Shown here piece after piece: positions 7,894 through 13,977 of a stretch of 32,916 nt of DNA. This DNA is from CAZHOV01 sp964534315 (lineage in GTDB: Bacteria; Bacteroidota; Bacteroidia; Chitinophagales; Saprospiraceae). The notes under the pieces are model-generated. The model did no database searches. It was not told the DNA's origin and was given only the letters and a program-made list of their open reading frames with translations. Every line of letters begins with the position of its first letter. Within the stretch, counting starts at the first letter, position 1. The stretch covers positions 1 to 32,916 of the forward strand of contig CAZHOV010000048.1 in the NCBI GenBank assembly GCA_964534315.1, in the 5' to 3' direction. The position numbers and the translations under genes are program-made.

Positions 7894-7927
7894 ACCGGTA
7901 CCGGTTCAGACCTTTTCTTTTACAACC
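7872..7927. terminator. 56-bp perfect palindrome overlapping the hutU 3' end
   Basis: Positions 7872-7899 and 7900-7927 are exact reverse complements with no spacer, checked base by base; pairing fails at 7871/7928. The GC-rich core is flanked by A-rich sequence on the left and CTTTTCTTTT on the right, so the RNA hairpin plus U-rich tail should end transcription in either direction. The hutU stop codon (7891-7893) lies within the stem. The length is about twice what an intrinsic terminator needs. Confidence 0.9.
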
Positions 7928-8161
7928 CTCCAAAAACTCCTTCATGTCCGGCAAAGCCGTTGGGTTGTCCAGCTCCAAATCGTTCCACTTTTTGGATTCC
8001 CCGCCAAATGGTTCTTTCCGGTGCTGTAGCATACATGAAGGTTAGTACTTTGGCGGCGGATGCGGTTTTGGGCTTTGCTGTCTTACGGGCTGTAAAGCTG
8101 GTTGTGTTTTTGGGAGTAAGTCGTTTAAAATACGGTTTAGAATTTCTGCTAAATTTTTCAT
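7928..8161 (-). pseudogene. Possible small ORF interrupted by an in-frame stop
   Basis: An ATG at 8161 opens a frame with the sequence MKNLAEILNRILNDLLPK and a Pro/Gln-rich stretch, stopping at TAA (8042-8044) after 39 residues. The same frame reopens at once and continues with protein-like sequence (KKWNDLELDNPTALPDMKEF) up to the right arm of the palindrome. It reads like one gene of about 80 residues broken by a nonsense codon and with its end overwritten by, or merged into, the palindrome. I recognise no family. The alternative is a real 39-residue gene followed by chance coding. This entry and the palindrome account for the 450-base gap after hutU; 8162-8343 is AT-rich with nothing seen. 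Confidence 0.35.
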
Positions 8162-8343
8162 GGCAATAGTTTTAAGATATGTGGGATAAAACGTTATAAT
8201 ATTTTCTTTCAGTTATATATTGCAAAAGAACAAATAAGTTACCTCTTTCGCATTACAATTTTCTTTACTACATCCAAAACGTTGCCAAAAATGCATTTCC
8301 TATAAAAATAGTTAGATTTAAAGGTATTTTAACAGAAATAATT

Positions 8344-9090
8344 CTAATTCGCATCAATCACTTCCCCCGAACCCGTAATCATCACATCAATCACCGGATT
8401 GCCCTTAAAAAATACATTACCGCTCCCCGAAATTCGAACATCAAGAAACTCTGCAACGGTTACCTGGGCATCACCGGAACCAGAAATGTCGATATCGGCC
8501 TCTCTGACCGGCAGACCAAAAGCAGCCAGACTACCTGAACCAATGATCCGGAGATCCAACTCGTCGGCTTCTCCTTCCAAAATAATCTGCCCCGATCCAG
8601 GAATGCGCACATCTACATCGTCGGCCAATAAGCCCAGATCAATTTTCCCGGACCCCGGAATACGCAGATCCATATCATTGACCTCAAAGATGTTTTGCCC
8701 AAAAATCTCTCCGGAGCCGGAAATCTCCAGATACCGGATATCCGGCATGGTGATAAAGATCTTCAGCGGTTGATAATTCTGAACACATCCGTCAAATTCG
8801 ATCTCCCAAACGCCATTGCGAACATCCCGGTCTAACCGATCAATAATATTCCCTTGACCCTCTACAATTACTTCCCGGTTGGACCCTTGGGTAATGTATA
8901 CATTCCCCGACGAATAGAGCTCCACTCCACTAAAATGTGCCAATGGCAGCACCACCGAAACAATGCCCCCCTGCCCTTCCACACAATCAAATATGCCTCC
9001 ATCATCGTCATCATCAACATCAATATAACAAGCCGAAATACTCAATGCGACAAATGCTGCTAATGCGATTAACCAATTTAGTTTTTTCAT
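8344..9090 (-). CDS. Head-GIN domain (DUF2807) lipoprotein
   Basis: A 248-residue lipoprotein. The signal ends in a lipobox, LSISAC, with Cys21 as the predicted lipidated residue. A run of five Asp follows (25-29). The rest is the DUF2807 'head GIN' domain, often annotated as a putative auto-transporter adhesin. It carries seven recurring GSG turns (ISGSGEI, IPGSGKI, IPGSGQI, IIGSGSL, ISGSGDA, ISGSGNV, ITGSGEV) spaced about 18-21 residues apart, the signature of a right-handed beta-helix. The HFSGVELYSSGNVYI segment is the usual domain opening. The acidic stretch after the lipid anchor suggests surface export in Bacteroidota, which is inference. Its function is unknown; no promoter was recognised, and the 8-bp repeat array lies just upstream. 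Confidence 0.9.
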   Translation of the reverse strand: MKKLNWLIALAAFVALSISACYIDVDDDDDGGIFDCVEGQGGIVSVVLPLAHFSGVELYSSGNVYITQGSNREVIVEGQGNIIDRLDRDVRNGVWEIEFDGCVQNYQPLKIFITMPDIRYLEISGSGEIFGQNIFEVNDMDLRIPGSGKIDLGLLADDVDVRIPGSGQIILEGEADELDLRIIGSGSLAAFGLPVREADIDISGSGDAQVTVAEFLDVRISGSGNVFFKGNPVIDVMITGSGEVIDAN

Positions 9091-9230
9091 CTTATTATAA
9101 ATTTAGTTAAATGTTTAAATTTGACAGTTCACCCCAGAGGCTGGCTCTAAATTAGCTACCCCCTCACCAATATATTTTTAATAATAAATTGTTAGGTATG
9201 GGTTTAGCTGTTTAGCGAGATAATAGTATT

Positions 9231-9238
9231 TATCTTTG
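9231..9238 (+). promoter_or_regulatory. Orphan -7 box facing the repeat array
   Basis: TATCTTTG is an exact TAnnTTTG match, identical to the bamD -7 element, pointing into the repeat array with no plus-strand gene after it. There is no TTG at the expected distance (CTG at 9208-9210), so it may be chance or the remnant of a promoter. Confidence 0.3.
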
Positions 9239-9248
9239 TGGTCCTGTA

Positions 9249-9722
9249 AATCCCCCCTGTACCCCTGTACCCCTGTACCCTTTGTACCTTCGTACCTTTG
9301 TACCCAATGTCCCCTTGTCACCCTGCTACCTTGTTACCTCGTACCCTTTGTACCCAATGTCCCCTTGTCACCCTGCTACCTTGCTACCTTGTTACCTTGT
9401 TACCTTGTTACCTTGTTACCTTGTTACCTTGTTACCTCGTTACCTTGTTACCTTGTTACCTCGTTACCTTGTTACCTTGTTACCTTGTTACCTCGTATCC
9501 TTTGTCCCCTTTATACCCCTGCACCTTTACCCCCCTTGTACCCTTTGTACCTTCGTACCCAATGTACCCTTGTACCCTTTGTACCTTTGTACCCAATGTC
9601 CCCTTGTCCCCCTGCTACCCTGTTACCCTGTTACCCTGTTACCTTGTTACCTCGTCCCCTTTACACCTTTATCCCCCTTGTTACCTTGTCCCCCTGCTAC
9701 CCTGTTACCCTGTTACCTGCAC
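9249..9722 (-). repeat. Array of 8-bp tandem repeats, unit AAGGTAAC on the minus strand
   Basis: About 470 bases of degenerate tandem units. The cleanest block, around 9378-9495, is a run of AAGGTAAC with occasional GAGGTAAC. The flanking parts hold GGGTACAAAGG, GGGTACATTGGG and GGGGGACAAGG variants. There are no unique spacers and no terminal inverted repeats. The array starts at the stop codon of the minus-strand gene 9713-10312, which itself reads through the first unit, and ends about 160 bases before the DUF2807 gene. G-rich sequence is on the coding strand of the preceding gene. The same unit type recurs at 27880-28062. Confidence 0.92.
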
Positions 9723-10312
9723 CCCCTCCTCCGGTTCCTTCCGAACCAGCCCAGTTTAAGAGAGACTCCGGCCAGGAAACCACTTACGTCATTGTCGTTA
9801 AAGGGTTGAGCGTCGTTGATACCATTGACATGGCGATAAGCGCCGTATCCGGCAATCCGGAACCAGGATGCGACATTGAGTTCTAATCCAATCTGCGGAG
9901 TAAGGACGAAAATATTGTCTTCGTTGCTCAGCTCATTATTGAGGTCAATAACGGCAGCACCCCAACCTACTCTCGTGCCAATGTAGGGGTGAATTAACCG
10001 ATAGGGCTGGTGGGTGTAAAATAGCTCTAATCCGCCATGAACGATATCGAGCTGATCTACTTCGTCGTTTTCGATCCAGCCATGATAATCAGCAGCAGCA
10101 AGGCCGTAGATACCAAATGAAAAATTATCCAAAATTAAACCGATCGAACCGCCTCCACTCCAGTGGCTGCCATCGTCATCGAAGGTACCCGATTCGAACG
10201 TCGGAGCAATGTAGAAGCCCTCGCGCTGTGTTTTTCTGAAAAGCGTTTCATCTTGTGCATGTAGTTGGGTAGCCATTATCAGTAAGACGGCCAAAAACAA
10301 GAACTTTCTCAT
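9713..10312 (-). CDS. Small outer-membrane beta-barrel protein
   Basis: A 199-residue protein with a signal peptide (MRKFLFLAVLLIMATQLHAQ-D) and alternating hydrophobic/aromatic strands rich in Gly and Tyr, such as IGLILDNFSFGIYGL, PYIGTRVGWGAAV and FRIAGYGAYRHV. It ends in GVSLKLGWFG, the usual terminal strand of 8-stranded OmpW/OmpX-like barrels. After that strand the frame runs RNRRRGCR and its stop codon lies in the first unit of the repeat array, so the basic tail was probably created by the array. It starts 36 bases after the STN-repeat gene on the same strand and is likely the last gene of the sigma-factor operon. No precise family is recognised. Confidence 0.75.
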   Translation of the reverse strand: MRKFLFLAVLLIMATQLHAQDETLFRKTQREGFYIAPTFESGTFDDDGSHWSGGGSIGLILDNFSFGIYGLAAADYHGWIENDEVDQLDIVHGGLELFYTHQPYRLIHPYIGTRVGWGAAVIDLNNELSNEDNIFVLTPQIGLELNVASWFRIAGYGAYRHVNGINDAQPFNDNDVSGFLAGVSLKLGWFGRNRRRGCR

Positions 10313-10348
10313 AATGATATTTTTTAATAAGGAAAATAATTTTTTAGG

Positions 10349-11896
10349 TTAAAACCGGACACCAACCTGTCCGCCAATCCAACACTTTATATTTGTTCGT
10401 TTATTAGTGTGATCAATCAACGTATAGGGAGCAATATCAGACCCGCTTATCAGCCCGTCTGCTCCTTCCACCCTGGAGAAAACAGTATTGAAACCAGGGC
10501 CAAAGAACAAGCTGGTCCTTTCCCGCAGACGGATATCCACAGTAGGTCTGAATTGCAAAAGCCAGTTCATTTCATCCGTAAAAATTTCCTGTTCATTTAC
10601 GTGTGATAAGATCATTTCAAAATTCCATCCGGAACGTTTACTCATTGTTATGTAGGTGCCGATGCCATATCCTAAGCCCCAGTAAAACTGATCGGGACGC
10701 ATACCAAACTGGAAAATATTGTAAAATTGCCGGGACCCCAGTTTCAGACCACCTTGCAGGTAATAGACATCTCCTGCTCCGATCTCGACCCGGTTATAGC
10801 CTTTTTTTACCAGGTTAAGCAGCCCAAACGAAGCTCCGGTAATGGTATCGCATATATTGACCAATCCCAACTGAAATCCAATGACGGTATCTGCTTTATT
10901 TAATCCGCTAATCTGGAAATCCTCTACCTTCCGGGCTCTGTTAAAGAACATGCTGAGTTGCCGCGTTACCGTTGCTGAGCTAAAATTAAAGATACCAGCT
11001 AGCTGCATACCTTGAGCTGAGCCGTTCACGATATTTCCAAATCCTGCCGATTGAAACCCGGTCATCTCATTATCGACCACATTGAATAGCATTGCCAGTT
11101 GTACGCCTCTGGTTTTACCTTTATTGATATTAAATAATCCACTCATTTGTATGCCTGACATTTCTCCCTGAACCACGTTAAGCATCCCGGCTAATTGCAA
11201 CCCTTTTACATCTTGACGTATGGAGTTCACCCCAATTCCAAATTCCATCCCATGCAACCGTTCGTGATGCCCTAAGAGGATATTTACAGACAACCGGTTC
11301 GTTTGCTCTCCGGCCCCTTCCGCATTAATACCCACCCCCGGAAAAACGGTCAGCTGGAAATCGTTGTATTCTTTTTTTCCCCAGTAGCCATAATCGGGGG
11401 CTAGTGCAACCGTTCCATGCTTTTGATAGGAAATAGTTACCCCATAGTCCAACAGCTTTATATCCGGTACTTCGATTGGATCTACAGGAGTCATGCGTTC
11501 CGGAAGCTTTAATTTTTGCTCGTATTCGCCCAATACGGGGGCATTTTTCCGGTTAGCATCCATTCGCAAAACGATCTGATTATCAATGGCTCTAAAAACA
11601 ACTCCGCAGGGTTCCAGCATGCCGGCCAGCGCTTTGCCCAATGGCATATTCTCAACAGTAAAATATACCTGATAATCCAGCGGAAGGTATTCCTTGCTGT
11701 AAGAAAAATAAACCTGGTACTTTGTACTGATATCTTTTAAGACTTCCTCTAATTTTAACCCTTCATAGCTTAGGTTAACACTATGATCTATACTCCGCTG
11801 CTGACCGGATGTCAGTAGAAAACAAGAGCATAAAAAGGCGACCAGCATCAATCGGATCATGATCAATGTTTTTTTAGCTATTAGCATCCATTTCAA
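10349..11896 (-). CDS. STN-domain protein with solenoid surface repeats and C-terminal barrel-like region
   Basis: The 515-residue frame can start at 11896 or, giving a cleaner signal peptide (MIRLMLVAFLCSCFLLTSGQ), at 11857. Residues 40-111 form an STN (secretin/TonB short N-terminal) domain: VNLSYEGLKLEEVLKDISTK, then VYFSYSKEYLPL and MPLGKALAGMLEPCGVVF. Residues 232-366 contain eight or nine repeats of 14-16 residues with the pattern G-x-Q-hydrophobic-x-G-hydrophobic-F/L-N, for example GLQLAGMLNVV and GIQMSGLFNIN. They resemble the Leptospira LA_2272-type surface repeats. The last 145 residues look like beta-strands and end in GVRF. It is encoded directly after a FecR-type anti-sigma gene, where a TonB-dependent receptor with an N-terminal STN domain is normally found. 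By analogy its STN domain could touch FecR in the periplasm. Confidence 0.8.
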   Translation of the reverse strand: MKWMLIAKKTLIMIRLMLVAFLCSCFLLTSGQQRSIDHSVNLSYEGLKLEEVLKDISTKYQVYFSYSKEYLPLDYQVYFTVENMPLGKALAGMLEPCGVVFRAIDNQIVLRMDANRKNAPVLGEYEQKLKLPERMTPVDPIEVPDIKLLDYGVTISYQKHGTVALAPDYGYWGKKEYNDFQLTVFPGVGINAEGAGEQTNRLSVNILLGHHERLHGMEFGIGVNSIRQDVKGLQLAGMLNVVQGEMSGIQMSGLFNINKGKTRGVQLAMLFNVVDNEMTGFQSAGFGNIVNGSAQGMQLAGIFNFSSATVTRQLSMFFNRARKVEDFQISGLNKADTVIGFQLGLVNICDTITGASFGLLNLVKKGYNRVEIGAGDVYYLQGGLKLGSRQFYNIFQFGMRPDQFYWGLGYGIGTYITMSKRSGWNFEMILSHVNEQEIFTDEMNWLLQFRPTVDIRLRERTSLFFGPGFNTVFSRVEGADGLISGSDIAPYTLIDHTNKRTNIKCWIGGQVGVRF

Positions 11897-11951
11897 TCCA
11901 GTGAAATGTTCAGTAAAATTTTAGCAACAATCAATGAGGAATGTTTCTGTA

Positions 11952-12947
11952 TTAGTTGCATCCGGCTCCGGAAAACACATAGTTCTTTCCGTTTTCCTCG
12001 ACCGTCAGGTTTAACCCGAAAGAAAGCGTTTCGAGCAGGGGCTTTAATTCGGGATCGACAAATTCCCCATTGAAGGTACAGTTGAGGATAGCGGGGTTTT
12101 CCACTTCAATCCTGATATGGTAATATCTTTCCAGTGTTTCAATGACCTGACCAACCGGAGTATCATCAAATAAAAATCGCTTTGATTTCCATGCCATTAC
12201 GTTTTGGTCCGTATTGGCTTCTGTCCGCATGATTTTTTCTTTTTTTTCATAGACGGCGCGTTTTCCCTTTTCCAAAAGTTGCTGTTGATCGGATTTTTTC
12301 TCTTTGAAAGCTACTTTTCCGTGCGCTACGGTCACCTCTACCCGATCTTCTTGAGGATAAGCCCGCACATTGAAAGCGGTACCCAGCACCACGGTTTCGG
12401 TTGGGCCGGAAACTACGGTGAATTCAGCGCCTTCTTTTTTGGCTACCTCAAAAAAAGCTTCCCCTTCGAGGGTGACGTGGCGTTGTTCAAACGATTTGAC
12501 ATAGGTCAGTTTGGTGCGTTCATTCAGTAAAATAGTGCTACCGTCCGGAAGTTCGTATTGCTTGTTCTCGTCGGGTCCGGTCTGTAAAACGGCGATTTCT
12601 TCTTTAGAATAAAAGAAGTCGCTATTGAGCCAAAAAACGGCTCCAAGTAAAAGAAGAATCGCAGCAGCCATTCTAAACCACCTATAATTTTTATGGGCCC
12701 CTCCAATCTTCCGCATGCCTTTAGGTTCCAACTTTTCTTCGATAGCGTTCCATACGTCATCTGCTCCTTCTGGAGCGGGGGCCTCGGTCGTTTCGGCACT
12801 ATTCCATATGGTAGTCAATTCTTCAAAGAGCATACGGTGTTCAGGAGCAGCATTAACCCAATTCATTAATTGCTCCTGTTCTTGATCAGAAAGTTCGCCG
12901 GCCAGGTATCTTCCAATTAATTCGGTATATCGTTCCTCATGCTGCAT
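11952..12947 (-). CDS. FecR-family anti-sigma factor
   Basis: A 331-residue single-pass inner-membrane protein. The cytoplasmic part (1-90) has the anti-sigma opening ELIGRYLAGELSDQEQEQL. One transmembrane segment spans about 92-108 (FRMAAAILLLLGAVFWL). The periplasmic FecR domain at about 122-215 holds ELPDGSTILLNERTKLTY, LEGEAFFEVAK and VVLGTAFNVRAYP. The C-terminal DUF4974 domain at about 253-328 includes FLFDDTPVGQVIETLERYY. DUF4974 is itself STN-like and is thought to contact the partner STN domain of the receptor. In the known scheme, ligand binding outside leads to FecR proteolysis and release of the ECF sigma factor. It lies 66 bases after the sigma gene and 55 bases before the STN-repeat gene, so the three form one signalling unit. 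Confidence 0.95.
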   Translation of the reverse strand: MQHEERYTELIGRYLAGELSDQEQEQLMNWVNAAPEHRMLFEELTTIWNSAETTEAPAPEGADDVWNAIEEKLEPKGMRKIGGAHKNYRWFRMAAAILLLLGAVFWLNSDFFYSKEEIAVLQTGPDENKQYELPDGSTILLNERTKLTYVKSFEQRHVTLEGEAFFEVAKKEGAEFTVVSGPTETVVLGTAFNVRAYPQEDRVEVTVAHGKVAFKEKKSDQQQLLEKGKRAVYEKKEKIMRTEANTDQNVMAWKSKRFLFDDTPVGQVIETLERYYHIRIEVENPAILNCTFNGEFVDPELKPLLETLSFGLNLTVEENGKNYVFSGAGCN

Positions 12948-13013
12948 TTTTTGTTATTCTATTTAGTAGACGCAGAGATTTGACCTCTCCCCTATGCTCT
13001 TGTCAATTTTTTT

Positions 13014-13490
13014 TTATAAATATTCCTTTAATTCTTCTCTCATAATTTTCAGTGCCTTACCCATCTGGTTTTCAACAGTTTTAATTGATATTCCCATACA
13101 TTCTCCAATCTCTTTATAGGAGAACTGCTCATATCTGCTGAGTAAAAAAACCTGCTTACACCTTGGGGGGAGCTGGTCAATAGCTTCCTTTACTTTTTGC
13201 TTAAGTTCATTTTGAAGTACAGACTGGTCGCCAGATTGAGCAGAGGGGACTGCACGAACTGATCCGTCTAGTGACTCAAGTTGTACTTTTTTATTTTTTC
13301 GCAGGTAAGAAATCGACTCATTAACAGCCATTCGCTTTAGATAGGCTGCTGTGGAAGTCTGAATATTCAACTGTTCTCTTTTCACCCAGAGTTTTACAAA
13401 GACCTCCTGAATGATGTCCTTGACCGTTTCTGCATTTTGCACAAATCGGTATACTGTTTGAAAAAGCAAGGGGTAGAATTGCTTAAACAA
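13014..13490 (-). CDS. ECF RNA polymerase sigma factor (FecI-like), start codon unresolved
   Basis: The product has sigma region 2 (QFYPLLFQTVYRFV, then DIIQEVFVKLW) and region 4 (AIDQLPPRCKQVFLLSRYE, then SYKEIGECMGISIKTVENQM, the DNA-binding helix-turn-helix), typical of Bacteroidota FecI-type sigma-70 factors. The position given uses TTG at 13490 as start, but this falls inside region 2. Homologous sequence continues upstream in the same frame (IVERLKKGDKAALQQ), open to a stop at 13605-13607. That extension contains no ATG, GTG or TTG. Plausible true starts are the ATA at 13578-13580, overlapping the previous gene's end, or ATC at 13551-13553. A substitution, sequencing error or frameshift is also possible. 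It should direct transcription of its own operon once freed from the downstream-encoded FecR. Confidence 0.85.
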   Translation of the reverse strand: MFKQFYPLLFQTVYRFVQNAETVKDIIQEVFVKLWVKREQLNIQTSTAAYLKRMAVNESISYLRKNKKVQLESLDGSVRAVPSAQSGDQSVLQNELKQKVKEAIDQLPPRCKQVFLLSRYEQFSYKEIGECMGISIKTVENQMGKALKIMREELKEYL

Positions 13491-13572
13491 TTGTTGGAGT
13501 GCGGCCTTATCTCCCTTTTTTAACCGTTCTACTATATGTTGGAATTGGTCGATAAAAAAGAAATTGTCTGAT

Positions 13573-13824
13573 TTATTTATTAAATTCCGATCTTTTAAGA
13601 ATTTTCATAACCATTACAGCAGTTTCACTCAATTGAAATGCAGCTTTGGTCTCATAAGATAACATATTCATAATTTGATCGTAATCTCCATGTACAAATG
13701 TACTCATACTATTGGTTTGAATCTCAATATTTTCGTAAGATTGCAACCGTTCAATAAATTTTATGATCGGCGGTTCGAAAGTGGCATCCATCGGATAAAA
13801 GCTTAATTCGACTGATATATTCAT
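13573..13824 (-). CDS. Thiamine-binding-like small protein (MTH1187/YkoF-type fold)
   Basis: An 83-residue protein beginning MNISVELSFYPMDATFEPPI, with IKFIERLQSYENIEIQTNSM and MSTFVHGDYDQIM. The pattern of 'hxVExSxYP', a short helix and an 'MST.hhG(D/E)YD' strand is that of the MTH1187/YqgV and YkoF-related thiamine/HMP-binding family (ferredoxin-like fold, about 80-100 residues, usually cytoplasmic). It is the first gene on the minus strand upstream of the sigma factor, and its stop codon overlaps the open sigma frame. Whether it belongs to the sigma operon functionally is unknown. Family assignment is from motif memory and is moderate. Confidence 0.6.
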   Translation of the reverse strand: MNISVELSFYPMDATFEPPIIKFIERLQSYENIEIQTNSMSTFVHGDYDQIMNMLSYETKAAFQLSETAVMVMKILKRSEFNK

Positions 13825-13883
13825 AATGCTCTTGTAAATTTTTTATATTCAGAATTTAAAAATTCTCCGGCTGCTAAAGTACA

Positions 13884-13913
13884 GGATTAATTGATTAAAT
13901 GATCAATTGATCC
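13884..13913. promoter_or_regulatory. Operator-like inverted repeat between divergent genes
   Basis: GGATTAATTGAT (13884-13895) and ATCAATTGATCC (13902-13913) form a 12-bp inverted repeat with one mismatch and a six-base spacer. A 10-bp palindrome TCCTATAGGA (13911-13920) overlaps its right end. It sits in the 153-base gap between the minus-strand sigma operon and ftsK, a plausible binding site for a dimeric regulator, but base composition alone could give part of it. Confidence 0.35.
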
Positions 13914-13977
13914 TATAGGATTCTTGAAAAAGGATATAAATCCATAATTTTACAAATGAATTTTCCTGAATATCAAT

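Noticed and set aside
7960..8169. 69-codon plus-strand frame after hutU
   Set aside because: It begins just past the terminator palindrome and has no promoter; the minus-strand frame in the same place looks more protein-like, though broken.
9249..9722. CRISPR array
   Set aside because: Units are contiguous 8-mers without unique spacers, and no cas-like gene is present in the window.
9236..9886. Three overlapping long plus-strand reading frames with Pro/Leu/Tyr/Cys-rich 8-residue repeats
   Set aside because: All three frames of the 8-bp array lack stops and give the same repeated peptide, as expected from a tandem repeat whose unit contains no stop in any phase. No frame has a signal or a folded domain, and they overlap a real minus-strand gene.
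13014..13824. One fused thiamine-binding/sigma protein made by frameshifting
   Set aside because: The two frames overlap, but I see no heptamer or other recognised slippery site, and such a fusion is unknown. Kept only as one option for the missing sigma start.
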